A DNA stretch of 64,000 nt from Pontivivens sp032464575 (GTDB lineage: Bacteria > Pseudomonadota > Alphaproteobacteria > Rhodobacterales > Rhodobacteraceae), in NCBI GenBank assembly GCA_032464575.1, contig JAWDKM010000002.1, positions 434,001 through 498,000 of the forward strand, given 5' to 3'. The notes under the pieces were generated by a model. That model was not told the origin of the DNA and did not search any database. It saw nothing but the letters and a program-made list of their open reading frames with translations. Position numbers and translations under genes: made by a program. Numbering within the stretch: position 1 is the stretch's first letter; every line of letters starts with the position of its first letter. This document shows, one piece after another, positions 44,389 to 54,254 of the stretch.

Positions 44389-45702
44389 CTAACCCGCGTC
44401 GGTTCCGCGCTCCAAGCGTTTGCGCATGCGGCGCAGGAGGGTCCAGACGAGGATGACCACGGGCGGTGTGACGAGGGCGAGGACGATGCCTTTTGTCAGG
44501 CCGGCGGCCGTGCCGAGCGGTTCCACGACATAGGCGACCAGACCGACGGCGTAGTAGCTGATGGCGACGACCGACAGGCCCTCAACCGTCTGCTGGAGGC
44601 GAAGCTGAAGGGCGGCACGGTTGTTCATGCTGAGCAGCAGGTCCGCGTTCTGACGGGCGAGGCCCACGTCGACGCGGGTGCGCAGCAGGTTCGCCGCGCG
44701 CTCCGTCCGCTGGGCGAGGCCGACGAGGCGGCGCTCGGCGCTCTCGCAGGTGCGCATCGCGGGCTCGAAGCGACGCATCATGAATTCGCCGAAGGTCTGC
44801 CGGCCCGACACGCGCTCCTCCCGCAGGACCTCGATGCGCTGGGCGACGATTGCGGCATAGGCGCCGCGGGCGCCGAAGCGGAAGGCGGTCTCGGCACCGA
44901 TGCCCTCGATCTCCGCCGACATGGCGAGGAGGCGGTCGAGCGTCCCCGCGTCCTCTCCATCGCGCCGGGCCATCTGTGCGACGAGTGAGGAAAGGTCCTT
45001 GTCGAGCTCGACGACCTTCGCGGCGACCTCGCGCCCCGTGGGCAGGGCGAGGAGGGCTGCGGTCTTGTAGGTCTCGATCTCCAGAAGACGCTGGACGATG
45101 CGACCCGTCCGCTGCGCCCCGATGCCCTGCGCCAGCAGGACCGCCATGCGGATATGGCCGCTCTCCTGCATCCGGAAATCGCTGACGATCATCGCGGCAT
45201 CGTCCACGACGCGGGCAACCGACAGGCTTTCGTTCGAGAAATGGTTGGACAGGCCGTCGTCAAGGCGCGCCTCCGCCTCCTCCATGTCGGCGACCTGCTC
45301 GACCCGCACGAGGGCGGAGGTGAGCAGCGTGCCGGGTGCGTCGGCGAGCCAGTCCTCCGGGAACATGGCGAAGAGCTCTCCGGAATAGGGCCTGTCGCCG
45401 AGCCCGTCGGTGAAGAGGGTGTAGGTCATGAATTCCGTGTGCCGCTCCCATTTCAGGAACGCGCGACCGACGGGGCCGGACCAGTGATTGGCGCCGGGCG
45501 CGGGATGCTGCGCGCCGAAGCGGTCGAGCAGCGCCCGCAGGTGGGCGCGGTCGGCCTCGGGGTCCCGTTCCGCCCCGCCTTTCGACATGATGGCGACGTG
45601 GGCTGCGCGGGCGGGGGCGCGCAGGCTCGGGAACGGGCGCGCGTGCAGCTCGTTTGAGAGGGCTACGCGATCGGGATGGTCGGTCAAGGCGGTGAGGCTC
45701 AT
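44389..45702 (-). CDS. DUF3422 family membrane protein
   Basis: About 437 residues. Conserved N-terminus DHPDRVALSNELHARPFPSL, mixed soluble helical region with HTEFMTYTLFTDG, coiled-coil-prone middle, and two C-terminal membrane helices (SVVAISYYAVGLVAYVVEPL and GIVLALVTPPVVILVWTLL) with a basic tail. Function is unknown; the architecture resembles a membrane-anchored cytoplasmic domain. ATG 45702 is preferred because family members start near here; ATG 45744 would add 14 residues and leave 26 nt to mutL. It probably shares a transcript with mutL. Confidence 0.85.
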   Translation of the reverse strand: MSLTALTDHPDRVALSNELHARPFPSLRAPARAAHVAIMSKGGAERDPEADRAHLRALLDRFGAQHPAPGANHWSGPVGRAFLKWERHTEFMTYTLFTDGLGDRPYSGELFAMFPEDWLADAPGTLLTSALVRVEQVADMEEAEARLDDGLSNHFSNESLSVARVVDDAAMIVSDFRMQESGHIRMAVLLAQGIGAQRTGRIVQRLLEIETYKTAALLALPTGREVAAKVVELDKDLSSLVAQMARRDGEDAGTLDRLLAMSAEIEGIGAETAFRFGARGAYAAIVAQRIEVLREERVSGRQTFGEFMMRRFEPAMRTCESAERRLVGLAQRTERAANLLRTRVDVGLARQNADLLLSMNNRAALQLRLQQTVEGLSVVAISYYAVGLVAYVVEPLGTAAGLTKGIVLALVTPPVVILVWTLLRRMRKRLERGTDAG

Positions 45703-45770
45703 CGGCGCGTCCCGTGTTGGCGGTTGCGCAGTATGGTCGCGCATGGCGCGCGAAACTCAAGTGCGGCGGA

Positions 45771-47597
45771 TCAGCGACCGAACAGCCGCTCGATATCCGA
45801 GAGCTTGAGTTCCACGTAAGTCGGCCGGCCGTGGTTGCACTGGCCGGAGAAGGGGGTCGCCTCCATCTCCCGCAGCAGGGCGTTCATCTCGTCGGCCTGC
45901 ATCCGGCGACCGGTACGGACGGAACCGTGGCAGGCGACGCGCGACAGGATGGCGTCGATACGCTCGGCGATGGCGCGGGTTTCGCCCTTGTCCACAAGCT
46001 CGTCGAGCACGTCGCGCAGAATCGCGGCACCGTCCGCCTGGCCCAGCAGGGCGGGGATCGACTGGACCGCGATGGCGGAGGGGCCGAAGGGCTCGATGGC
46101 GAGGCCCAGGGCGGCGAGGTCCTCCGCCACGGCGAGCAGGCGGTCGCGGTCGGTGGTGGAGAGCTCCAAGATATCCGGGATCAGCAGTGCCTGCGACGCC
46201 ACGCCGCGTTCAGCGTACTGGGCCTTGAGCCGCTCGTAGACGAGGCGTTCATGCGCGGCGTGGGCATCGACCAGGATCATGCCGTCGGCGGTCTGGGCGA
46301 CGATCCAGTTCTCATGCAGGTGCGCGCGCGCGACGCCGAGGGGCCGCGCGCCCTCCTCGGAGCCGTCCGGCCCCTCGTCGGGCACGGCGGGTTCCACCCG
46401 CGCACCCGTCCAGCCGGGAGCTGCCTCGGCGAAGCCCTGCGGGGCCTGCGCCTGGTAGGCGGTGGTACGAGCGCCGAGCGAGGGGCGGTCCATCTGGTAG
46501 ATCGGCGCCGTCGGACCCGGGCGGATCGCGCCAAGTGCCGCGTCGGAGACGGTGGATGAGGCGCGATGCCCCGCCCCGGCCAGCGCGTGTTTCAGCGCGG
46601 AGACGATGAGGCCACGGGCGAGGCCCGGCTCGCGGAAGCGGACCTCGGTCTTGGCCGGGTGCACGTTCACGTCCACCTGCTCCGGTGGGCAGGTGAGGAA
46701 CAGGACGGCAGCGGGGTGGCGATCGCGAGAGAGCACATCGGAGTAGGCGGCGCGGAGTGCGCCGACCAGCACCTTGTCGCGCACCGGGCGGCCGTTGACG
46801 AAGAGGAACTGGGCGACCGCAGCGCCGCGCGAATAGGTCGGCAGTGCCGCGAAGCCGGTGAGGCGAATGCCTTCACGCTCCGCCTCGATCTCAAGAGCGT
46901 TGGCGCGGAAGTCGCGGCCGAGGACCGCCTCCATCCGGCTCGCCGCATCGCCCCGCTCGGCGGAGAAGGTGACGCGGCCCTCGCCGCCGCCCGACACGTC
47001 GCGCAGGGTGAAGGAGACGGCGGGCGCGGCCAGCGACAGGCGCTTGATGACCTCGGAGATCGCCTGCATCTCCGCCCGATCGGTGCGCAGGAACTTCAGA
47101 CGTGCAGGGGTGGCGTGGAAGAGGTCGCGGACCTCGACCACCGTGCCGGAGCGCAGGGTGCAGGGGGCAACTGGCTCCATGGTGCCGCCGCTGACGCGGA
47201 TCTCCCACGCCTCGGCATCCGCGGTGCGGCTCGCGATGCGCAGACGGGCGACCGCGCCGATGGAGGGCAGCGCCTCGCCGCGGAATCCGAAGGAGCGGAT
47301 ATTGACGAGGTCGTCGCCGTCGAGCTTGGAGGTGGCATGGCGGGACAGGGCCAGCGCCAGCTCGTCGCGCGGAATGCCATGGCCGTCGTCGGTGACGCGG
47401 ATCAGGGTCTTGCCGCCCTCGGCCACCGCGATCTCGACCCGGGTGGCACCGGCATCGAGCGCATTCTCCACCAACTCCTTCACCGCGCTCGCCGGCCGTT
47501 CGACGACTTCACCGGCGGCGATCCGGTTCGAAGCGCGGGCGTCGAGCTGGCGGATCGTCCGGCGCTCGGAGCTTATGTTGCGGTCGAGAAGCGTCAT
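45771..47597 (-). CDS. mutL: DNA mismatch repair protein MutL
   Basis: 608 residues. GHKL ATPase motifs: IAAGEVVERPASAVKELVEN, ALDAGATRVEI, DDGHGIPRDEL, RSFGFRGEALPSIGAVARL, and the FVNGRPV region. A variable linker (about 330-420) leads to the C-terminal dimerisation domain, with DAHAAHERLVYERL corresponding to the DQHAx2Ex4E endonuclease motif (Q changed to A) and the late CNHGRPTYVEL zinc-region motif. It is therefore probably a nicking-type MutL, consistent with the lack of MutH in this group. Confidence 0.95.
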   Translation of the reverse strand: MTLLDRNISSERRTIRQLDARASNRIAAGEVVERPASAVKELVENALDAGATRVEIAVAEGGKTLIRVTDDGHGIPRDELALALSRHATSKLDGDDLVNIRSFGFRGEALPSIGAVARLRIASRTADAEAWEIRVSGGTMEPVAPCTLRSGTVVEVRDLFHATPARLKFLRTDRAEMQAISEVIKRLSLAAPAVSFTLRDVSGGGEGRVTFSAERGDAASRMEAVLGRDFRANALEIEAEREGIRLTGFAALPTYSRGAAVAQFLFVNGRPVRDKVLVGALRAAYSDVLSRDRHPAAVLFLTCPPEQVDVNVHPAKTEVRFREPGLARGLIVSALKHALAGAGHRASSTVSDAALGAIRPGPTAPIYQMDRPSLGARTTAYQAQAPQGFAEAAPGWTGARVEPAVPDEGPDGSEEGARPLGVARAHLHENWIVAQTADGMILVDAHAAHERLVYERLKAQYAERGVASQALLIPDILELSTTDRDRLLAVAEDLAALGLAIEPFGPSAIAVQSIPALLGQADGAAILRDVLDELVDKGETRAIAERIDAILSRVACHGSVRTGRRMQADEMNALLREMEATPFSGQCNHGRPTYVELKLSDIERLFGR

Positions 47598-47788
47598 GCC
47601 ACTAGGGATAGCATCTCGCGCATGAGTTGCCCACCCGAAAGGTGCGCGAAAGAACCGGAACATCTACCCCTACGTAACGGATAAGAATCTTTCGCCTTGA
47701 CGCTGCGGCGCGGCATTTCTTGACTTCCAACCCGTAGTGCCACGTGTCATTCACGACGACGACCATGCCTTTCCAAGGGAGGAGCCCC

Positions 47789-49366
47789 ATGAAGATCGGA
47801 GCGTTGAAGGAGACATGGCCGGGGGAGGCCCGCGTCGCCATGACGCCGGAGAGCGTCGGCCGGCTCAAGAAACTGGGTCATGACTGCGTGATCCAGGCGG
47901 GGGCCGGCGAGGCTGCCCGGTTCAACGATGCCGATTACGAGGCCGCGGGCGCCGAGGTGCTGCCGGACGCCGCCGCGGTCTATGCCGCCGCCGACGTCAT
48001 CACGCGTGTGCGCGCGCCGGAAGAAGGCGAGCTCGACCACGTGCGGGACGGGCAGACTCTGGTCTCCTTCATCTGGCCGGCGCAGAACGAGGCGCTCTTG
48101 GAGACGCTGAAGGGCAAGGGTGCGACCACCGTCGCGATGGACATGGTGCCGCGGATTTCCCGCGCGCAGAAGATGGATGCGCTCAGCTCCATGGCCAATA
48201 TCGGCGGCTACCGTGCGGTGGTGGAGGCCTCCAACAATTTCGGGCGCTTCTTCACCGGGCAGATCACCGCGGCGGGCAAGGTGCCCCCGGCGAAGGTGCT
48301 GGTCGTTGGCGCGGGCGTCGCGGGGCTTGCGGCGATCGGGGCCGCGACCTCGATGGGTGCGATTACCTACGCGTTCGACGTCCGACCCGAAGTGGCCGAG
48401 CAGATCGAGTCGATGGGGGCGGAGTTCGTCTTCCTCGACTTCGAGGAGCAGCAGGCGGACGGGGCCGAGACCGGCGGGTATGCCGCGCCCTCCTCGCCGG
48501 AGTTCCGGGAGAAGCAGCTCGAGAAGTTCCGCGAGCTTGCCCCCGACATGGACATCGTCATCACCACGGCGCTGATCCCGAACCGTGACGCGCCGGTGCT
48601 GTGGACCAGGGACATGGTCGAGGCGATGAAGCCCGGTTCCGTCATCGTGGACCTTGCCGCCGAGCGGGGCGGCAACTGCGAGCTGACGGTGAAGGACGAG
48701 CGGATCGAGACGGAGAACGGTGTCGTCATCATCGGCTACACCGATCTGCCCAGCCGGATGGCGACGCAGTCCTCCACGCTCTATGCCACCAACATCCGCC
48801 ACCTGATGGACGACCTGACGCCGGAGAATGACGGCGTGATCGTCCACGACATGGAAGACGACGTGATCCGCGGGGCCACCGTGACCCATGCGGGCGAGAT
48901 CACCTTCCCGCCGCCACCGCCCAAGAAACAGGCGATCGCGGCCGTGAAGAAGGAGAAGTCGAAGGAACTGACGCCGGAGGAAGTCCGCGCGATGGAGGTC
49001 GCGGCCTTCAAGCAGCAGACGAAGACGCAGGTGGGCCTTCTTGCGGGCGGCGCGGCGCTCCTGCTGCTGGTCGGCTCGATCCCCGGAATGCCGGCGAGCT
49101 TCATGCAGCACTTCGTCGTCTTCGTGCTGTCCGTGTTCATCGGGTTCCAGGTCATCTGGAACGTCAGCCACTCGCTGCACACGCCGCTGATGGCGATCAC
49201 CAACGCCATCTCCTCGATCATCATCCTGGGTGCGCTGGTGCAGATCGGGTCGTCGAGCGGCCTCGTGGCGGTGCTGGCCGCGCTCGCGATCTTCATGTGC
49301 GGCATCAACATCTTCGGCGGTTTCATGGTCACGCGGCGCATGCTCGCGATGTTCCAGAAATCGTAA
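47789..49366 (+). CDS. pntA: proton-translocating NAD(P) transhydrogenase subunit alpha
   Basis: 525 residues, the fused form: the NAD(H)-binding dI domain (MKIGALKETWPGEARVAMTP; VLVVGAGVAGLAAIGAATSM; VIVDLAAERGGNCE), a charged linker (KKQAIAAVKKEKSKELTPEE) and four C-terminal membrane helices of dII. The ribosome site is GGGAGGAG. Together with PntB it uses the proton gradient to make NADPH from NADH. pntB follows after 15 nt. Confidence 0.97.
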   Translation: MKIGALKETWPGEARVAMTPESVGRLKKLGHDCVIQAGAGEAARFNDADYEAAGAEVLPDAAAVYAAADVITRVRAPEEGELDHVRDGQTLVSFIWPAQNEALLETLKGKGATTVAMDMVPRISRAQKMDALSSMANIGGYRAVVEASNNFGRFFTGQITAAGKVPPAKVLVVGAGVAGLAAIGAATSMGAITYAFDVRPEVAEQIESMGAEFVFLDFEEQQADGAETGGYAAPSSPEFREKQLEKFRELAPDMDIVITTALIPNRDAPVLWTRDMVEAMKPGSVIVDLAAERGGNCELTVKDERIETENGVVIIGYTDLPSRMATQSSTLYATNIRHLMDDLTPENDGVIVHDMEDDVIRGATVTHAGEITFPPPPPKKQAIAAVKKEKSKELTPEEVRAMEVAAFKQQTKTQVGLLAGGAALLLLVGSIPGMPASFMQHFVVFVLSVFIGFQVIWNVSHSLHTPLMAITNAISSIIILGALVQIGSSSGLVAVLAALAIFMCGINIFGGFMVTRRMLAMFQKS

Positions 49367-49381
49367 GCAGGGGCGGCTTCA

Positions 49382-50872
49382 ATGGATAACGCACTTCTGA
49401 TTGCGGCCTACGTGGTCGCGGCGATCCTCATCATCCTGTCGCTGGGCGGCCTGTCCGGGCAGGAAAGCGCGAAACGCGCGGTCTGGTATGGCATCGTGGG
49501 CATGGCGCTGGCCGTGTTCGCGACGCTGGTCGGGCCGGGCGCGGGCCTGTGGCCGCTGACGGTCGTGCTGGTTGGCATCGGCGGGGTGATCGGCTGGCAG
49601 CTCGCCAACCGGGTCCAGATGACCCAGATGCCGGAGCTCGTGGCGGCCATGCACTCGCTCGTCGGCCTTGCCGCCGTGTTCGTCGGCTTCAACGCGCATA
49701 TCATGATCGGCGTGCTGCAGGGCGTCTTTGCCGAGGAGGGTCTGGTGCTGGGCGGCACGGCAGGCGACGCCTACGCCTATACCGCGCTCGCCGCCTACGA
49801 GGGCCTGTCCTCGTTCGGTCAGCTCATCGCCAAGAAGACGAGCGTGGAGATCAACATCCTGCGCGTCGAGCTGGTGCTGGGCATCTGGATCGGGGCCGTG
49901 ACCTTCACCGGCTCGGTCATCGCCTACGGCAAGCTGGCGGGCAAGGTGGACAGCGCGGCGAAGAAGCTGCCGGGCGGGCATATGCTGAACGCCGCGGCGG
50001 CAGGCCTTTCGCTGCTCTTGGTGATCCTGTACCTGGGCGGCGCCGGCACATGGTCGCTGATCCTGCTGACGCTGCTGGCGCTCTTCATCGGCTACCACCT
50101 CATCACGGGGATCGGCGGGGCGGACATGCCGGTCGTGGTCTCGATGCTCAACAGCTACTCGGGTTGGGCGGCGGCGGCGATCGGCTTCTCGCTCGGCAAC
50201 GACCTGCTGATCGTGGTGGGGGCGCTGGTCGGCTCCTCGGGTGCGATCCTCAGCTACATCATGTGCAAGGCGATGAACCGCTCCTTCGTCTCGGTCATCC
50301 TCGGCGGGTTCGGCGGCGACGGCGGCCCGGCGATGGAGGTCGAGGGGGAGATGGTGGCGACCGATGCGGACTCCGTGGCCGCGGCGATGGACGAGGCGGA
50401 CAGCATCATCATCGTTCCGGGCTACGGGCTCGCGGTCGCACAGGCCCAGGGCTCAGTCAGCGAGCTGACCCGGCGCCTGAGGGCGAAGGGCAAGGAGGTG
50501 CGCTTCGCCATCCATCCGGTCGCCGGCCGTCTGCCGGGGCACATGAACGTCCTGCTGGCCGAGGCGAAGGTGCCCTACGACATCGTGCTGGAGATGGAGG
50601 AGATCAACGACGACTTCCCGGACACGGACGTCGTGGTCGTGATCGGCGCGAACGACATCGTCAACCCGGCGGCGCAGGAGGATCCGAACTCGCCGATCGC
50701 GGGTATGCCGGTTCTGGAAGTATGGAAGTCGAAGCAGGTCTTCATCTCCAAGCGCGGGCAGGGTACCGGCTATTCGGGGATCGAGAACCCGCTGTTCTTC
50801 AAGGAGAATAGCCGGATGCTGTACGGAGACGCGAAGGCGTCGCTCGACGCGCTGCTGTCGAAGATCTCCTGA
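49382..50872 (+). CDS. pntB: NAD(P) transhydrogenase subunit beta
   Basis: 496 residues: about nine membrane helices (dII), then the NADP(H)-binding dIII domain from about residue 310, with IIVPGYGLAVAQAQGSVSEL, FAIHPVAGRLPGHMNVLLAE, DVVVVIGANDIVNPAAQEDP and KRGQGTGYSGIENPLFF. Second and last gene of the unit, ending at a terminator. Confidence 0.98.
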   Translation: MDNALLIAAYVVAAILIILSLGGLSGQESAKRAVWYGIVGMALAVFATLVGPGAGLWPLTVVLVGIGGVIGWQLANRVQMTQMPELVAAMHSLVGLAAVFVGFNAHIMIGVLQGVFAEEGLVLGGTAGDAYAYTALAAYEGLSSFGQLIAKKTSVEINILRVELVLGIWIGAVTFTGSVIAYGKLAGKVDSAAKKLPGGHMLNAAAAGLSLLLVILYLGGAGTWSLILLTLLALFIGYHLITGIGGADMPVVVSMLNSYSGWAAAAIGFSLGNDLLIVVGALVGSSGAILSYIMCKAMNRSFVSVILGGFGGDGGPAMEVEGEMVATDADSVAAAMDEADSIIIVPGYGLAVAQAQGSVSELTRRLRAKGKEVRFAIHPVAGRLPGHMNVLLAEAKVPYDIVLEMEEINDDFPDTDVVVVIGANDIVNPAAQEDPNSPIAGMPVLEVWKSKQVFISKRGQGTGYSGIENPLFFKENSRMLYGDAKASLDALLSKIS

Positions 50873-50874
50873 CA

Positions 50875-50905
50875 CGAAAGGGCGGCCCAGCGGTCGCCCT
50901 TTTCG
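50875..50905 (+). terminator. terminator of pntAB
   Basis: CGAAAGGGCG (50875-50884) pairs with CGCCCTTTTCG (50895-50905) around a short GCCCAGCGGT loop, 3 nt after the pntB stop, with a T run in the 3' arm. Confidence 0.8.
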
Positions 50906-51031
50906 TTTCGGGGCGTCAGCATCTAGAAGGTGCGACAATCAGTCCAAATTTAGATCCACAATTAAATCAAATTTTATCCATCCTATACACGAGTAGCCGG
51001 CGTGCTTGGTCCGGCAATTCGGGAGGATAGA

Positions 51032-51949
51032 ATGAAGAAGGCCATCGCGTTTGCTGTGGTGTGCGGCCTTGCTCCTTCGGCTCATGCCGAAGAGGCCGAC
51101 ATCCTGAAGCTTCAGGGTCTGCGGACCATCGATACCGCGGAACGGATCCTGACCGCCATCGAGCGAATGGGCATGTATGCCTGTCACGTCACCGCAGGAC
51201 TGGAGGACGACGATCCGACAGCGAAGTTGCTGAGCGAGGTCGAGACCTACGAGAGCGCGATCCGCACTCTGCGGCAGGGCGACACCGTCGCGGACATTCC
51301 CGCGTTGCGCGCACCCGCCGCGACCGAGGCGCTGAGCTGGCTGGAAGAGGTCTCCCCCCTCATCGTCAACTATGCGCGCTATGCCAGCAACGGAGATTTC
51401 GGGCCTGCCTATCTCAGTGCCATGCATGACGAGCACGACAAGGTGGTCTACGCCGCCGAGGGGCTGGTCGAGGAGATCGGCCGCACCTTCATGCACGGTC
51501 GCATGAGCCTGCTGGAGACGAGCACGCTCGACAATCTCGGCCATCTGCGCGCGGAGTCCGATCTGCTGGATGCGGAATACTGCATGGTCCTGACCGGCAC
51601 GACCGGCGTCCGCGACGAGATGGCGGCGACGCTCGCCGATTTCGACCGGCGCCTGACGCTGGCCGAGAGCGGGAGCATGGACGAGAAGATCCTGTCGCCA
51701 AGCCCCGCGCTCGCCGGTGCGCTGCGCTGCATCCGGGCGGAATTCGAGATCGTCTCGGGTATGCTCTCTCCCTACGTCGGCGGCGAGACCAGCCCGACGC
51801 TGGAAGAGCTTCGCGAGGTCAACGGCCACGCCCACACGCTCGAGCATCGCAGCCACGCCGCGATGGAGCTCTTCGAGGGTGAAATCGCGAGCGGTTCGCC
51901 CGCCGATCCCGTCAGCTGCGACGACCTCGACAGGACCGCAGCTCTCTGA
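51032..51949 (+). CDS. secreted PilJ-N/NarX-N-like helical protein with four cysteines (paralogue 1)
   Basis: 305 residues with signal peptide MKKAIAFAVVCGLAPSAHA. The mature protein is a long helical two-repeat domain like the type IV pili methyl-accepting chemotaxis transducer N-terminal domain (LRTIDTAERILTAIERMGMY... FDRRLTLAESGSMDEKILSP), but with no membrane anchor or signalling domain. Mature cysteines 51, 184, 233 and 296 align with those of the 58909-59826 protein, suggesting two disulfides. ATG 51032 has GGGAGGA upstream; an AT-rich leader lies at 50935-50995. The role is unknown; periplasmic ligand binding is inferred. Confidence 0.7.
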   Translation: MKKAIAFAVVCGLAPSAHAEEADILKLQGLRTIDTAERILTAIERMGMYACHVTAGLEDDDPTAKLLSEVETYESAIRTLRQGDTVADIPALRAPAATEALSWLEEVSPLIVNYARYASNGDFGPAYLSAMHDEHDKVVYAAEGLVEEIGRTFMHGRMSLLETSTLDNLGHLRAESDLLDAEYCMVLTGTTGVRDEMAATLADFDRRLTLAESGSMDEKILSPSPALAGALRCIRAEFEIVSGMLSPYVGGETSPTLEELREVNGHAHTLEHRSHAAMELFEGEIASGSPADPVSCDDLDRTAAL

Positions 51950-52017
51950 GGTCCAGGCCGCTGGACGCGCTCCTCCCACGACACACGTGGTGAGGGGTCT
52001 GACGCGGGAGGAGCGCA

Positions 52018-52692
52018 ATGGCGGACCTGGCTTTGATCGTGGGCGTGGGGGACGGTCTGTCCGCCTCCCTCGCCCGTCTCTTCGCGGCGGAGGGCTATGA
52101 CCTTGCCCTCGCGGCGCGCAATACGGACAAGATCTCGGGACTGGTAGCGGAGACGGAGGCGTCGCCACATGCGTGCGACGCCTCCGACCCCTCGGCGGTT
52201 GAGGCGCTGTTTGCGGCACTTCCTGCCGTGCCGGACGTCGTCATCTACAATCCCTCCGCTCGCGCGCGCGGCCCAGTGCAGGAGCTGGAGCCCGAAGCGG
52301 TGCGCAAGGCGCTGGAGATCACCGCTTTCGGCGCGTTCCTCGTGGCGCGCGCGGCGGTACCTGGGATGCTGGAGCGCGGCTCGGGCACGATCCTGATGAC
52401 GGGGGCCTCGGCCGGGGTGAAGGGATTCCCGAACTCGTCGAGCTTCGCCATGGGCAAGTTCGCGCAACGCGGCCTTGCCCAATCGCTGAGCCGGGAGCTG
52501 CATCCCAAGGGCATCCATGTTGCCTGGGTCAACATCGACGGCGCGATCCGCAATCCGGGACGGATGGAGGAGGTGCCAGGCTCGATGCTGGACCCCGACG
52601 CGATCGCGCGGGAATATCTGGGGCTGGTGCGGCAGGACCGCTCGACCTGGTCGAACGAGCTGACGCTGCGGCCCTGGGTGGAGCGCTTCTAG
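52018..52692 (+). CDS. short-chain dehydrogenase/reductase family protein with Phe at the catalytic Tyr position
   Basis: 224-residue Rossmann-fold SDR: cofactor loop IVGVGDGLSASLARLFAAEG, an NPSARARG strand in place of NNAG, MTGASAGVKG with Ser131, then SFAMGKFAQRG, where Phe143 replaces the usual YxxxK tyrosine and Lys147 is kept. I recall the FAMGK pattern in a subgroup of proteobacterial SDRs, so it may be a subfamily trait rather than a lesion. Ribosome site GGAGGAG. Its stop overlaps the convergent DUF2798 gene. Confidence 0.85.
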   Translation: MADLALIVGVGDGLSASLARLFAAEGYDLALAARNTDKISGLVAETEASPHACDASDPSAVEALFAALPAVPDVVIYNPSARARGPVQELEPEAVRKALEITAFGAFLVARAAVPGMLERGSGTILMTGASAGVKGFPNSSSFAMGKFAQRGLAQSLSRELHPKGIHVAWVNIDGAIRNPGRMEEVPGSMLDPDAIAREYLGLVRQDRSTWSNELTLRPWVERF

Positions 52693-52922
52693 GGGCGGCG
52701 GATCAGGCGGGCCATGAGGCGCGGCATGACAATGCTGGCGAGGATGGCGAGCGGCACGGCGCAGATCCAGGCGACGGCGAAGGCCTCCATCCAGCGGGAA
52801 AGGTAGTTTCCCGCAGTGCCGGTGTTCACCGCCGTGATGATCGCGGACATGATGAACGACATGAACGTGCCGATGATCGTGCCGGCGACAAAGGGAGCCG
52901 CGCGGGGCGGAAACATGGACAT
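52689..52922 (-). CDS. DUF2798 family small membrane protein
   Basis: 77 residues with two membrane helices, FVAGTIIGTFMSFIMSAIIT and WMEAFAVAWICAVPLAILAS, and a basic C-terminus (MARLIRRP). This is the whole of the DUF2798 architecture. Function unknown. It starts 9 nt after the ABC permease stop, so it may be the last gene of that unit. Start ATG 52922; ATG 52916 is possible. Confidence 0.82.
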   Translation of the reverse strand: MSMFPPRAAPFVAGTIIGTFMSFIMSAIITAVNTGTAGNYLSRWMEAFAVAWICAVPLAILASIVMPRLMARLIRRP

Positions 52923-52931
52923 CCTCCCGAT

Positions 52932-54254
52932 CTAGCCGCGAAATGCCTCGACGGCGTTGCGGGCAAAGGCGGAACGCACCGGCAGGAGTGCCGCGAGCGC
53001 CGCGGCGCTGACGAAGGCGGCGACCAGATGGATCTCGGCCCAGCCGAGCCGGCCCGAAACCGCGAGGCCCGTTCGTTCCGAGATGATGGAGGACAGCGCG
53101 CCAGTCAAAGCGAGTGCAAGGACGAGGCCCAGCACTGCACCGAGGCCAATGAGCAGCGCGGCGTAGCTCCAGAGCGTCGCCGCGATGAAGCGGCGGGGGG
53201 CGCCCAGTGCGCGGAGAAGTGCCAGTTGCCGCGCGAAGAGACGGGTGAGGAGCGCGAGCCCCGCCAGCACCGCGACGGCCACCAGGACCTGGCTCGCCAC
53301 CGTCATGACGGAGGCCGCGGCGCGGACGTCGCCCATCAGTCCGTGCAACTCGCTGAGCACGGCTGCGGGCAGGATCGCCATCAGGTCGTTTCGGGTGAAC
53401 TGCTCGCGCAAGGAATACGCGGCATAGAGTTCCGTCGGGACCACCAGGGCAGCTGGCGTACCGGGAAACCATTGCGGCTCATAGGGCGGCCCGAGCGCGT
53501 CGGGCTGGTCGAGGGCATGACCGTTGCCGAGGCCGTGCGTCTCCCAAACCTGTTCGGCCGGAACGAGGATCGCGCGATCCCAGGGCGTTCCGGTCCGGGC
53601 CATGCGGCCGACGACCGTGATCTCGGTACCCTCGTGCGCGCCATGCTCCGCCGCGTCACCGATCCCGTGCGCCGGCTCGAAGCCGTCACCGAGGGCGAGG
53701 GCGATCTGCGAGCCGACGACGGCTTCCGAATAGGTCTCGAACAGGCGGCCCTCGGCGGGCGCGCCGGCCAGATGCTCGATGAAGGGTGCGATGGTGCCGA
53801 CGACCGGCGCACCTTGCCAGCTGTCGCCGAAGGCTAGGGGAGCGGCCATGGCGACGCGCGGATGCTCGGCGATTTCGGCAAATGCGGGGCCGTCGATGAG
53901 CCCGACATCGTTGGGCTGCAGGTAGACAGAGGAGAAGAGCAGCGTCGTCTCGCTGCCCGGCGTGCCGATGACCAACGGAAAGGGATTGGCGGCGTCGGCG
54001 CTCGCGGCACGCAGGGCGCGTTCCTGCACGATCAGCGCGGCGCCGACGCCGACCGCGCAGGCGATCAGCGCGACGAAGACCGCGTTGATGCCGAAGTGGC
54101 GGGTGACGAGGGCCCGCAGCAGCGGCGCGGGGGCAAAGCCGCGCAGCACGACGAGGGCGATCACGGCGACGGGCAGCAACAGGGCGAGCAGCAGCAGGAC
54201 GTCCTGCGCGACTGCGGGCAGCCCGTACCAGATGTCGAGGAGGATGTCAGGCAA
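52932..54254 (-). CDS. FtsX/MacB-type ABC transporter permease
   Basis: 440 residues. Membrane helices at about 18-40 and 55-75, a large periplasmic domain (about 80-300), then three C-terminal helices in the FtsX arrangement (VASQVLVAVAVLAGLALLTR, FIAATLWSYAALLIGLGAVL, AEIHLVAAFVSAAALAALLP). The motif RQLALLRALGAPRRFI is the coupling helix typical of LolC/MacB-like permeases. Such pumps work on periplasmic or outer-membrane substrates (mechanotransmission). It overlaps the ATPase gene by 8 bp. Substrate unknown. Confidence 0.88.
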   Translation of the reverse strand: MPDILLDIWYGLPAVAQDVLLLLALLLPVAVIALVVLRGFAPAPLLRALVTRHFGINAVFVALIACAVGVGAALIVQERALRAASADAANPFPLVIGTPGSETTLLFSSVYLQPNDVGLIDGPAFAEIAEHPRVAMAAPLAFGDSWQGAPVVGTIAPFIEHLAGAPAEGRLFETYSEAVVGSQIALALGDGFEPAHGIGDAAEHGAHEGTEITVVGRMARTGTPWDRAILVPAEQVWETHGLGNGHALDQPDALGPPYEPQWFPGTPAALVVPTELYAAYSLREQFTRNDLMAILPAAVLSELHGLMGDVRAAASVMTVASQVLVAVAVLAGLALLTRLFARQLALLRALGAPRRFIAATLWSYAALLIGLGAVLGLVLALALTGALSSIISERTGLAVSGRLGWAEIHLVAAFVSAAALAALLPVRSAFARNAVEAFRG

